A stretch of 64,000 bases of DNA from JABFSM01 sp963762545. Its GTDB lineage: Bacteria > Gemmatimonadota > Gemmatimonadetes > Gemmatimonadales > GWC2-71-9. Numbering within the stretch: the first letter of the stretch is position 1; the number at the start of each line of letters is the position of its first letter. The stretch lies in assembly GCA_963762545.1 (NCBI GenBank), contig CAVXLC010000002.1, positions 1,178,001 to 1,242,000 on the forward strand, written 5' to 3'. Position numbers and translations under genes: made by a program. The notes beneath the pieces were generated by a model, which worked only from the letters and a program-made list of their open reading frames with translations, was not told the origin of the DNA and ran no database searches. Below, in pieces: positions 54,903 through 63,249 of this stretch.

Positions 54903-55609
54903 CCGGGGAGCACCTCGGCTCCGAACCCGCTGGCCGGCGCCAGCACTCCCTCCGAGAGCGTCAGCACCCGGTCGGCCCGTCCGGCCAGCGAGCGGTTGTG
55001 GGTCACGATGACCATGGCGGTGCGGAACTCGCGTGCCAGCCCGGAAAACAGCGCATGCAGGTGCTCCGCGTTGTGCTCGTCCAGGTTGCCGGAGGGCTCG
55101 TCCGCCAGGAGGAGGGCCGGCTGCACCGCCAGGGCGCGGGCCACGGCGGCCCGCTGCTGCTCGCCGCCGGACAGCTGCGCCGGGAGATGGCTGCTCCGGG
55201 CGCCCAGTCCCACCGAGCTCAGCAGGTCCCGGGCCCGGCCCAGGGCCTCGCGGGGGGCCGTGCCCCCGATCAGGAGCGGCAGGGCCACATTCTCCTCGGC
55301 GGTGAAATCGCGGAGGAGATGGTGGAACTGAAACACGAAACCGATGCGCCGATTCCGGAGCTCCGCCAGCCCCGCGGCGTCGAACTCGTCGTAGGCGGTG
55401 CCGCCGAGGCGCACCTGGCCCGAGGTCGGGAGGTCCAGCGCGCCCAGCAGATGCAGCAGCGTGCTCTTGCCCGATCCGCTCTCCCCGGTCACCGCCACGA
55501 ACTCCCCGGTTTCCACGGCAATGTCGACCCCCCGCAGGACCTCGATGGTCCCGCCGTCACCGCCGCGGAACGACTTGCGGAGGTCGCGCGCTTCGAGGAC
55601 CATGCTCAT
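54899..55609 (-). CDS. lolD: Lipoprotein-releasing system ATP-binding protein
   Basis: LolD powers release of mature lipoproteins from the inner membrane for LolA transport. The 236-residue ABC ATPase has Walker A (GESGSGKSTLLHLLG), the Q-loop (FVFQFHHLLRDFTAEENVAL), the ABC signature (LPAQLSGGEQQRAAVARAL) and Walker B (LLLADEPSGNLDEHN). Strong LolD-like motifs and the adjacent lolE-like permease support the call over MacB or FtsE. It overlaps lolE by ATGA. Confidence 0.92.
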   Translation of the reverse strand: MSMVLEARDLRKSFRGGDGGTIEVLRGVDIAVETGEFVAVTGESGSGKSTLLHLLGALDLPTSGQVRLGGTAYDEFDAAGLAELRNRRIGFVFQFHHLLRDFTAEENVALPLLIGGTAPREALGRARDLLSSVGLGARSSHLPAQLSGGEQQRAAVARALAVQPALLLADEPSGNLDEHNAEHLHALFSGLAREFRTAMVIVTHNRSLAGRADRVLTLSEGVLAPASGFGAEVLPG

Positions 55610-56868
55610 TCGTGCCGGATCGCCTCCACCGGCGTCAGGCGCGCCGCCGCCCGGGACGGGTGCAGCGTGGCCACGACCGCCACCAGGAAAGTGAACACCA
55701 CCACCGCCCCGACGTCCAGCAGCTCGACGTGCACCGGGAGGTGATCGATGAAATACACCGCCGGGTCGATCTTGATCAGGCCCGACCGGTCGATGGCGAA
55801 CGCGAGGGCCAGGCCGCCGGCCAGCCCCAGCACCGTGCCCACCGCGCCGATGATCGCCCCCTGCGAGAGGAAGATCCGCCCGATCCCGCCGGGCGTGATC
55901 CCCATCGCCTGGAGGATGCCGATCTCCTTGGTCTTTTCCGCCACCACCATGGTCAGGGTGCCGATGATGTTGAAGGCCGCCACCACCATCACGAAGCAGA
56001 TGATGATCCCCATGGCGAGCTTCTCCAGCTGGAGCGCGCTGAACAGGCTCGCATTCTGGCTCTGCCAGTCGTAGGACCGGAACGGATAGCCGAGCCGCTT
56101 CTGGAGACTGTCTCCCACCTCCGGCGCCTTCCAGGGGTCCTTCACCCGGATCTGAATGCCGGTCACGGCGTCGCCCAGGCCCGCGAACCGCTGCGCCGTG
56201 GTCATGTCCATGACGGCGAAGCCGTCGTCGTACTGGTACATGCCGGTGTCGAACGTCCCGGTGACCTCGAAGTACCAGACCTGGGGCATCATCGTTCCGG
56301 TGGCCCGGTTGGGCTTGACCGACATGGGGGAAATCAGCCGCACCACGTCGCCGGGATACGCCGACAGCCGGGAGGAGAGCCGGTACCCGAGCACGATGCC
56401 GCCATCCACGCTGTCGACGTGGGTGCGGAACGAGAGGCTTCCCGGGGTGACCTTCTGGGACAGCGTCGTCACCGCGATCCGGCCGGTGTCGGGATCGAAG
56501 CCGACTACGTCCACGGCGGCGGGATAGTCGGCCTGATTCACGATGATCGACTTGGTCAGCACCTCGGGCCCCGCCGCCACGACCTCCGGGTAGGAGCGAA
56601 TCTGGTCGAGGGCCTCGCGCCAGTTGTCGATCCGGAGGGTGGGCCCGTAGGTCAGGATCCGGAGGTGCGGGTTGGCCACCAGGATGCGGTCGCGCAGATC
56701 GTCCCGCAGCCCGTTCATGACGCCGAGCACCACCACCAGCGCCATCACCCCGATCGCCACTCCGCCGATCGCGATGATGGTGTTGAGCGAGGCGAAGCGC
56801 GACTGCTTGCGCCCCCGCATGTAGCGCAGCGCGATGTTCCGCTCCAGGGGCGACGGGATGCGAATCAT
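55606..56868 (-). CDS. LolC/LolE-type lipoprotein-releasing permease
   Basis: This 420-residue permease has one N-terminal transmembrane helix (IIAIGGVAIGVMALVVVLGV), a large periplasmic domain, and three C-terminal helices with the MacB/FtsX-like pattern (EKTKEIGILQAMGITPGGIG). Only one permease gene is present, so it may act as a homodimer (LolF-like) with LolD. I leave the symbol empty because LolC and LolE cannot be told apart. ATG 56868 overlaps the lysS stop as ATGA, and the gene shares ATGA with lolD. Confidence 0.9.
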   Translation of the reverse strand: MIRIPSPLERNIALRYMRGRKQSRFASLNTIIAIGGVAIGVMALVVVLGVMNGLRDDLRDRILVANPHLRILTYGPTLRIDNWREALDQIRSYPEVVAAGPEVLTKSIIVNQADYPAAVDVVGFDPDTGRIAVTTLSQKVTPGSLSFRTHVDSVDGGIVLGYRLSSRLSAYPGDVVRLISPMSVKPNRATGTMMPQVWYFEVTGTFDTGMYQYDDGFAVMDMTTAQRFAGLGDAVTGIQIRVKDPWKAPEVGDSLQKRLGYPFRSYDWQSQNASLFSALQLEKLAMGIIICFVMVVAAFNIIGTLTMVVAEKTKEIGILQAMGITPGGIGRIFLSQGAIIGAVGTVLGLAGGLALAFAIDRSGLIKIDPAVYFIDHLPVHVELLDVGAVVVFTFLVAVVATLHPSRAAARLTPVEAIRHE

Positions 56869-58388
56869 CCGGACTCCCCCTCTTCGGGGCGCAGGGCGGG
56901 AAACAGAATCACATCCCGGATCGAGGCCTGCCCGGTGATCAGCATGATCAGACGATCGAGCCCCAGCCCCATGCCGCCGGTGGGGGGCATGCCGTACTCG
57001 AGGGCCCGGATGTAGTCGGCGTCGAGGGGTTGGGCCTCTTCGTCGCCGGCGGCGCGCTGCCGGGCCTGGTCGGCAAAGCGGGCCCGCTGCTCGTCGGGGT
57101 CGTTGAGCTCGCTGAAGGCGTTGGCGATCTCCTTGCCGGCCACGAAGAGCTCGAACCGTTCGGTCAGGGCCGGGTCCTCCCGGTGCTCCCGCGCGAGCGG
57201 GGACAGGGCCTTGGGATAGTCCACCACGAACGTCGGCTGGGTGAGCCGCGGCTCGACGAACACCTTGAACACCTCGTCCATCAGGCGGCCGCCGGCGAGC
57301 GGCTCGGCGTCCTCGCGGGAGACGCCCGACCCGGTGAGTTTGGCCCGCAGCTCGGGCTCGGCCGCCGTCCGGATGTCCAGGCCGGTCTGCTCCCGGATCG
57401 CGGCGACGAACTCGAGCCGGCGGAACGGGGGCGTGAAGTCGAGGGCCGCGCCCTGATAGGTCACGCCGGGACCGCCGGTGGCATGCTGCACCACGCCCGA
57501 CACCATCGCCTCGGTCAGCGCCATGATGTCGTGATAGTCGGCGTAGGCCTGGTAGCATTCCAGCATGGTGAATTCCGGATTGTGGGTGCGGTCCATCCCC
57601 TCGTTCCGGAAATCGTGCCCGATCTCGTACACCTTCTCGAACCCGCCCACGATCAGCCGCTTGAGGTAGAGCTCATCGGCGATCCGGAGGTAGAGCGGCA
57701 TGTCGAGGGCGTTGTGGTGGGTGACGAACGGCCGGGCCATCGCGCCCCCGTACAGCGGCTGGAGCACCGGCGTCTCCACCTCGAGAAACCCCCGCTCGTC
57801 CAGGAAGCGGCGCAGATAGCGGATCGCCTCGGCGCGGGTCTCGAACACCCGGCGGACCTCGGGGTGCACCGCCAGATCGGCGTAGCGCTGCCGGTAGCGC
57901 ACCTCCGGGTCGAGCAGGCCGCCGAAGGTCACCGCGCCCGATGCGGTCTGCTGGGTCTTGCCCCGGGGGAGCGGGCGGACGCTCTTGGCCAGCAGCTCGA
58001 TGACGAGCGCGCGCACCGTCACCTCGCCGGTACGGGTGCGAAACAGCGTCCCGGTGATCCCGACATGATCGTCGAGATCGAGCAGCCGGGCGGTGTCCCA
58101 GCCCGCGCCGAGGGCATCCTGGCGCAGGTAGACCTGGATGCGGCCGGACGCGTCTTCCAGGTGCCCGAACATCGTCTTGCCCTGGAGCCGGAGCGCCGCG
58201 AGGCGCCCGGCCACCGCCACCATGGGGCCCTGGTCTCCCATGGCATCGGTGTACAGCGCCAGCGCCTCCGCGGCGGTGTGGGTGCGCTCGTACCGGTAGG
58301 CGTAGGGCCGCACCCCCAGCGACGCCAGCGCGGCGCGGCTGGTCCGCCGCGCCTCCTCTACGTAGCTCCGTTCCCCGTCACCGCTCAC
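56865..58388 (-). CDS. lysS: Lysyl-tRNA synthetase, class II
   Basis: LysS charges tRNA-Lys. The 507-residue protein has an OB-fold anticodon-binding domain (MVAVAGRLAALRLQGKTMFG) and a class IIb core: motif 1 with FLEVETPVLQPLYGGAMARP, motif 2 with FRNEGMDRTHNPEFTMLE, and motif 3 in GMGLGLDRLIMLITGQ. The start is GTG 58388, a GTGA overlap with prfB. prfB-lysS adjacency is widespread in bacteria. Confidence 0.96.
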   Translation of the reverse strand: MSGDGERSYVEEARRTSRAALASLGVRPYAYRYERTHTAAEALALYTDAMGDQGPMVAVAGRLAALRLQGKTMFGHLEDASGRIQVYLRQDALGAGWDTARLLDLDDHVGITGTLFRTRTGEVTVRALVIELLAKSVRPLPRGKTQQTASGAVTFGGLLDPEVRYRQRYADLAVHPEVRRVFETRAEAIRYLRRFLDERGFLEVETPVLQPLYGGAMARPFVTHHNALDMPLYLRIADELYLKRLIVGGFEKVYEIGHDFRNEGMDRTHNPEFTMLECYQAYADYHDIMALTEAMVSGVVQHATGGPGVTYQGAALDFTPPFRRLEFVAAIREQTGLDIRTAAEPELRAKLTGSGVSREDAEPLAGGRLMDEVFKVFVEPRLTQPTFVVDYPKALSPLAREHREDPALTERFELFVAGKEIANAFSELNDPDEQRARFADQARQRAAGDEEAQPLDADYIRALEYGMPPTGGMGLGLDRLIMLITGQASIRDVILFPALRPEEGESG

Positions 58389-59489
58389 GTGGCGCTCCCC
58401 GCGAACCGCTTGAGATAGGCCTGGATGAACTCGTCGATGTCGCCGTCCATCACCCGCTGGACGTCGGTGACCTTGAGCTCGGTGCGGTGGTCGTTGACCA
58501 TCGTGTAGGGCTGGAAGACGTAGCTGCGGATCTGGTTGCCCCACGAGTTGTCGGTCTTGGTGGCCTCGACCAGGGCCCGGGCCGCCTCCTGCTCCTCCAG
58601 CTTCTTCTGGTAGAGCGCCGCGCGCAGCATCTTGTAGGCGGTCGCCTTGTTCTTGCCCTGACTGCGCTCCTGCTGGCAGGCCACCACGATCCCGGTCGGA
58701 AGGTGGGTCAGGCGCACCGCCGAGGACGTCTTGTTGACGTGCTGTCCGCCGGCGCCGGAGGCCCGGTACACGTCCATCTTGATGTCCTCCTCGCGGAGAT
58801 CCACCTCGATGGTGTCGTCGATGTCGGGATAGACGAAGACCGAGGCGAACGAGGTGTGGCGCCGCGACTGGGAATCGTAGGGTGAGATGCGCACCAGCCG
58901 GTGCACGCCCTTCTCGGCCTTGAGGAACCCGTAGGCGTACTCGCCCTTGATCTCCATCGAGATCGACTTGATGCCGGCCTCCTCGCCGGGAATCAGATCC
59001 AGCACGCCGATCTGGTACCCCTTCCGCTCGGCCCAGCGGCGGTACATCCGGGAGAGCATCTCGGCCCAGTCCTGCGACTCGGTCCCCCCGGCGCCGGGGT
59101 GGATGGTCAGGATCGCGTCTCCGGGGTCGTCGGGGCCGCGCAGCAGCATCTTGAGCTCGAACGATTCGAGCACGTTCGCCACGCTCTCCACCTCCGCCGC
59201 GAGCTCGGTGGCCAGCCCCTCGTCCGGCTCGGCCTCCAGCAACTCGCTCATGCCGCGGGCATCGGCCAGCCGGGCGCGAATACCGGCCGCGGGCACTATC
59301 CAGCTCTTGAGCGCCTTGACCTCCTGCACCAGGGCGCGGGCGCGATCCGGGTTCGACCAGAACCCGGGGTCCGCCTGGTCGCCCTCGAGCGCCTTGAGCC
59401 GGGCTTCCTTGGCGGGGAGGTCAAAGAAACTCCGAGAGCTCGAGGATCCGCCGTTCCAGCTCATCCAACCGCTCATCCAGACTGGCCAT
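58385..59489 (-). CDS. prfB: Peptide chain release factor 2, with programmed +1 frameshift
   Basis: RF2 reads UGA and UAA stop codons and triggers peptide release. A short first frame from ATG 59489 (MASLDERLDELERRILELSE) ends at an in-frame TGA at 59423-59421 within CTT TGA C. A +1 shift joins it to the main frame, which begins DLPAKEARLKALEGDQADP. The combined protein is about 367 residues. It has the GGQ hydrolysis motif (ASGAGGQHVNKTSSAVRL) and a stop-codon reading region typical of RF2. Ribosome slippage lowers RF2 when RF2 is abundant, an autoregulation known from many bacteria. It shares GTGA with lysS. Confidence 0.93.
59420..59433 (-). promoter_or_regulatory. prfB programmed frameshift signal
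   Basis: On the - strand, GGAG (59433-59430), TTT, CTT and TGA C lie in order. The Shine-Dalgarno-like GGAG ends three bases before the CTT slip codon and TGA is the in-frame stop, the same geometry as the classical E. coli RF2 site. It allows +1 slippage when RF2 is scarce. Confidence 0.88.
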
Positions 59490-59525
59490 CGCCGGAATCT
59501 CTCAGGTTGAGGGTCCGTTTGTGAT

Positions 59526-59563
59526 GCGAGCCGCCCCCCGCCAGCGGCGAAGAGACGGCTCGC
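59526..59563. repeat. Inverted repeat in the gap between zinc-ribbon gene and prfB
   Basis: GCGAGCCG at 59526-59533 pairs with CGGCTCGC at 59556-59563 to give an 8-bp stem with a 22-nt loop. It is 24 bp after the zinc-ribbon gene in transcription order and 38 bp before the prfB ATG. There is no T-tract on the - strand, so it could be a weak terminator or attenuation-like structure. Confidence 0.35.
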
Positions 59564-59586
59564 TTCTACCACCGGGAAATATAATC

Positions 59587-60372
59587 CTACGGGAAGACGG
59601 GCTGGCCGTCCGCCAGGATCTCGTTGAGGGCATCGGTGAAGAAGGTGGTGGCTTCGGCGAGCTGCTTGCCGACCTGCTCGACATACTCCTCCCAGCTCTT
59701 CCGGATCTCCTCCTCGAACAGGAGCTTGAGCGACCCGTCGCGGAGGCCGTCGCGCCGCTTGGCGGGATGGTAGACCACGATGTCGCTGACCAGGGCCCGG
59801 GCCAGGCGACGGGCCCGCGCCTCAGGATCCTGGGACAGGAAGGGGTTGGTGGGCCGCTTGGGACGCGCCGCGGGGGGCGCCGCGGGCGTCGCCGACGCGG
59901 CGGCGGGGACAGCCACGGGTGCGGCCACCGGAGGCGGAACCGGGACCGCAGCCGGGAGAGGCGCGGGCGGCGGCACCGGGGCCGGAGGTGCGGCCGGTCG
60001 AGCGATCGGAGCCGTGAAGGCCGGGGCCGGGGGACTGGCGGGCCGGTACGACGGCGGCGGCCCCCCGGGCGCCGCGGGAGGCACCACGGCGGGCCGCGCG
60101 ATGGCCGGGCCGCGGGGTACCGCCGGCGGCGGCGCTACCGGCAGGGGCTGCGGCGCCGGCTCGGCCCTCGGGGGGGGACGCACCGGAGGCGGCGCGGCGG
60201 GCGGAGCCGCCGCCTGGACCGGAGCCGCCACTGGAGGCGCCCCGGCCTCGGGAACCCGGCGGACCCAGAAGACCCCGGAACACACCGAGCAGCGGGCCCG
60301 GACCCCGTCCGCCGGAACCTTGGCGGGATCGACCCGGAAGACGGTCTGGCACTGGGTGCAGGTGGCATTCAT
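59587..60372 (-). CDS. Zinc-ribbon protein with Pro/Ala-rich linker
   Basis: The 261-residue protein starts with an MJ0042-type zinc finger (CTQCQTVFRVDPAKVPADG, then CSVCSGVFWV; C-x2-C twice). A very long low-complexity linker rich in Pro and Ala follows from about residue 40 to 170. The final 90 residues form a charged helical domain (RARRLARALVSDIVVYHPAK, LKLLFEEEIRKSWEEYVEQV) of unknown function. The finger suggests DNA, RNA or protein binding. It overlaps the GGDDF gene by ATGA, so the two may work together. Confidence 0.75.
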   Translation of the reverse strand: MNATCTQCQTVFRVDPAKVPADGVRARCSVCSGVFWVRRVPEAGAPPVAAPVQAAAPPAAPPPVRPPPRAEPAPQPLPVAPPPAVPRGPAIARPAVVPPAAPGGPPPSYRPASPPAPAFTAPIARPAAPPAPVPPPAPLPAAVPVPPPVAAPVAVPAAASATPAAPPAARPKRPTNPFLSQDPEARARRLARALVSDIVVYHPAKRRDGLRDGSLKLLFEEEIRKSWEEYVEQVGKQLAEATTFFTDALNEILADGQPVFP

Positions 60373-61370
60373 GGCTTTTCACCGGCCGCTTCCCGCTGCG
60401 ACGGCGACCCGGTGGGCCGCTCTTCGTCGGTGCGGCCCTGGCGGCGGTCCACGACATACACCGATCCCGGCAGCGTCTTGGCGTAGCTCTTCATCTCGGT
60501 GGCCAGCTCGCTCACTTCGGCCGGATGCGCGAAGGTGCGGTGACGGTTGGTCACGATGCCCACCGAAAGCGTCATCAGGGGAACTCGATGCAATTGCCCT
60601 CGCCGATCCTTGCCGAAGAAGTATCCAGCCCGCCGGTCCTGCTCGTTGTACTGGAACGGTACCAGGGAATCGAACACCGCGAGTATCTCGCCGCAGACCG
60701 GGCTGATGTCGGCCGCGGGGATGATGAAAATAAAGTCATCGCCCCCGATATGCCCCACGAAGCCGCGGTTCCCCAGCAGCCCCTTGACGACGTCGTGGAG
60801 GATGCGCGACAGGATGTAGATCACCCGGTCCCCGTCGTAGTAGCTGTAGCGGTCGTTGTATTCCTTGAAGTGATCGAGATCGGCGTAGCAGACCGCAAAT
60901 TCCTGGGCGCCTTCCAACCGGCGGCGAATTTCCCGCTCGATTTCCGTGGTGCCCGGCATCCGGGTGCTCGGGTGCACCGACACGTCCCGCTGGGTGCGGA
61001 CCAGCAGGGCATCGAGACGGGCCCGCTGCTCCTCGAGCGGGAACAGGCCGGTCAGGATTTCGTCGGCCCCCGCGGCAAACCAGCCCTGAATCTCGTCGGC
61101 GTCGTGGGACCCGGCCAGAATGAGCGAGGGAATGATGGCGGTAAAGGGGTCGCTCTTGAGCCGGCGAACCAGCTGAAGGCCCGACTGCCCCATGCGATCT
61201 GCGTCGATGAACAGGAGGCAGGGATGCCCGCGGAGGACGATGGACTCGACCTGGGCAGCGTCCGCGTGAACCTCCAGGGGGAAGCTGCGCCCGAGAGCCC
61301 ACTCGCGAACCAGGTCCGGGACAGGCTCCCCGACCGGTCCGAAGAACAGAATGGTCGGACGAGTCCGCAC
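60369..61370 (-). CDS. Response-regulator-like protein with GGDDF diguanylate cyclase domain
   Basis: This 333-residue protein has an N-terminal receiver-like domain (residues about 1-125; LLFIDADRMGQSGLQLVRRL) and a C-terminal GGDEF domain (DLDHFKEYNDRYSYYDGDRV, GHIGGDDFIFIIPA, LMTLSVGIV). The signature is GGDDF rather than GGDEF or GGEEF, so cyclase activity is uncertain. The receiver appears degenerate: the acidic pair near the N-terminus is FGPVGE and the Lys region reads ILTGLF, with no Lys. It may bind c-di-GMP or sense another signal. It starts at ATG 61370, and the gap 61371-61432 before it may carry its promoter. Confidence 0.82.
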   Translation of the reverse strand: MRTRPTILFFGPVGEPVPDLVREWALGRSFPLEVHADAAQVESIVLRGHPCLLFIDADRMGQSGLQLVRRLKSDPFTAIIPSLILAGSHDADEIQGWFAAGADEILTGLFPLEEQRARLDALLVRTQRDVSVHPSTRMPGTTEIEREIRRRLEGAQEFAVCYADLDHFKEYNDRYSYYDGDRVIYILSRILHDVVKGLLGNRGFVGHIGGDDFIFIIPAADISPVCGEILAVFDSLVPFQYNEQDRRAGYFFGKDRRGQLHRVPLMTLSVGIVTNRHRTFAHPAEVSELATEMKSYAKTLPGSVYVVDRRQGRTDEERPTGSPSQREAAGEKP

Positions 61371-61432
61371 CCGGTGATCTTTCGTAAGAGTTTATGCCCA
61401 AGCAACTTAGGGCGGTGCAGCCCCGGAGTCAA

Positions 61433-63085
61433 TCAGAGGAAGAACGCCGCCGCCCCCACCATCCCGTAGAGCGCCAGCAGCTGAGCGCCCTCAAACCAGT
61501 GGGATTCCCCGTCCAGGGTGATGATGGCCACCACGATGGTCGAGACCGCCAGGGCCACCACTTCCAGCGGCGTGAACACCAGATTGACCGGCACGTGCAA
61601 CACCAGGCCCGCCAGCACCAGCAACGGCGCGACCAGCAGCGCCACCTGGGTACTCGACCCGAGTGCAATCTGCAGCGCGAGGTCGGTCTTCCCCGCCCTG
61701 GCCATGACGACGGCGGTGGCGTGCTCGGCCGCATTCCCGATGATGGGAATGACGATCAGGCCGAGGAAGGTCTGAGACACTCCCAGCGTCGTGGTTACCC
61801 CCTGGATCGCATGAACCAGCAATTCCGATTCCACCACCACGCCCGCGGTCGCCAGCGCAAGCACCAGCACGGCCTGACCCACGCTCCAGGTGGCGCCGTG
61901 GGGCGTCGCGTTGGGATCCACCCCGAAGACCGTCTTGTGGGTGTAGAGCGAGAACAGGAGCGAGAGGCCGTAGGTCACCGCCAGGATGATCGCGACCGCT
62001 TCGGACAGCTGCAGCTCGGTGAACGCCAGCCGGCTGGTTTCGGTCCCGGGGTGAATGCTGTGGAACAGCGCCGGAAAGATCAGCCCGACCACCGCCAGCG
62101 CCAGCATGGCGGAGCTCATGCCGGCGGCGGTGCGGTTGAAGCGCAGGATCGGGGCCTTGACGCCTCCCACCACGAGCGACAATCCGAGGATCAGGAGCAG
62201 GTTTCCCAGGATGCTGCCGGTGATCGAGGCCTTGACCAGATCCACCAGCCCGGCACGGAGCGCCACGATCGCGATGATCAGCTCGGCGGCATTGCCGAAC
62301 GTCGCGTTGAGGAGGCCGCCGATCGTCGGTCCGGTTTGCTCGGCGATCTGCTCGGTGGCTTCGCCCATCAGCCCGGCCAGCGGCAGCACCGCGAGGCATG
62401 CGGTGACAAAGAGCAGCAGCGGGGAGGCGTGCTGCCAGTTCAGGACCACGCTGGCGGGAACGGCCAGGAGCAGGAGCAGCACGGGAGAGAATCTCCGGCT
62501 GCCTCCGCGCCGCTTCGGGCGGGAGCGGTCCAGGTGGGGTGGCAACCGCCGCTCGCTCCGCGGCGGCTCCTCGTCGGAGGGTGCGCTCTCCAGCGGAGCC
62601 GGACGGCGGTCCCGCTTGCCCCGGGTCGGATCGGGGACAGGTGCGGGCCGGTCCGGGCGGGCCTGCTTCGGCTGGTGAGGCTTCGGGGCCCTGGGGGGAC
62701 GCCCGGGCTCGGCGGCCTTCCGGAGTTCCTGGAGGTTTACGCCCCGGCGGCTCAGGACGCTGGCCACCCGGCCCTTCGGCGCGCGCAGCAGCACGGCGAG
62801 CAGGTTCCCGTCGGCGCGCTCGGCGTCGGCCACGGCGCGCTCGGCAAACCGGCTCATGGGTGGCGGCGCCGAACCTCCCGCCTCCGCGACGGGAAGCCCG
62901 CTCAACAGCTCCTCGGCCAGGCCGTCCAGCGACACACCGGCGGTTGCCAGCGCCCGAGCGGCGACGCCCTCGGGCTCGGTGAGCGCGGCGGCCAGCAGAT
63001 GCTCGGTGCCGACGAACGCATGGTTGGCCGCGGTGGCGGCCCGCCGTGCCGTCTCGACGACTCGCGAGATGTCCGGTGCGCTCAC
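61433..63085 (-). CDS. Fusion of Clp-N-like domain and CaCA cation/H+ antiporter
   Basis: This 550-residue protein joins two unlike parts. Residues about 1-120 resemble a Clp-N domain with two repeats (VVETARRAATAANHAFVGTE, HLLAAALTEPEGVAARALAT; FAERAVADAERADGNLLAVL). A basic, Pro-rich linker leads from about residue 120 to 200. The rest is a CaCA family exchanger of the Cax/ChaA type, with two alpha repeats: FGNAAELIIAIVALRAGLVD and IIGNAAEHATAVVMARAGKT, each with the conserved acidic residue. It probably exchanges Ca2+ or Na+ for H+. The start GTG 63085 overlaps the upstream gene stop. A frameshift error joining two genes is not indicated, since one frame is open throughout. Confidence 0.85.
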   Translation of the reverse strand: MSAPDISRVVETARRAATAANHAFVGTEHLLAAALTEPEGVAARALATAGVSLDGLAEELLSGLPVAEAGGSAPPPMSRFAERAVADAERADGNLLAVLLRAPKGRVASVLSRRGVNLQELRKAAEPGRPPRAPKPHQPKQARPDRPAPVPDPTRGKRDRRPAPLESAPSDEEPPRSERRLPPHLDRSRPKRRGGSRRFSPVLLLLLAVPASVVLNWQHASPLLLFVTACLAVLPLAGLMGEATEQIAEQTGPTIGGLLNATFGNAAELIIAIVALRAGLVDLVKASITGSILGNLLLILGLSLVVGGVKAPILRFNRTAAGMSSAMLALAVVGLIFPALFHSIHPGTETSRLAFTELQLSEAVAIILAVTYGLSLLFSLYTHKTVFGVDPNATPHGATWSVGQAVLVLALATAGVVVESELLVHAIQGVTTTLGVSQTFLGLIVIPIIGNAAEHATAVVMARAGKTDLALQIALGSSTQVALLVAPLLVLAGLVLHVPVNLVFTPLEVVALAVSTIVVAIITLDGESHWFEGAQLLALYGMVGAAAFFL

Positions 63086-63249
63086 ACCGGCTTCGCCTCG
63101 TCGATCAGCATGATCGGGATGTCGTCTTCGATGGGATAGGCCAGGCGGCAGGCGGGGCAGACCAGCACCCCTTCGGCGGGCCGATAGTCGAGATCGCCCT
63201 TGCACTTGGGACAGACCAGGATTTCGAGCAGCTCGGGGGCCAGCGTCAT
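63082..63249 (-). CDS. UPF0434/Trm112-like zinc-ribbon protein
   Basis: This 55-residue protein of the Trm112p/YcaR (UPF0434) type has two C-x2-C zinc knuckles (LLEILVCPKCKGDLDYRPAE and LVCPACRLAYPIEDDIPIM). Related proteins support methyltransferases or are of unknown function in bacteria. ATG 63249 gives the standard length and an ATGA overlap with era. It also overlaps the Clp-N/CaCA gene by GTGA. Confidence 0.85.
   Translation of the reverse strand: MTLAPELLEILVCPKCKGDLDYRPAEGVLVCPACRLAYPIEDDIPIMLIDEAKPV

Noticed and set aside
59925..60245. GC-rich repeats as a mini-satellite
   Set aside because: They code for the Pro/Ala linker of the zinc-ribbon protein in one frame, with degenerate rather than exact units.
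61433..63085. Assembly error joining a Clp-N protein and an antiporter
   Set aside because: Nothing in the frame, linker composition or overlaps suggests a join, although reads should still be checked.
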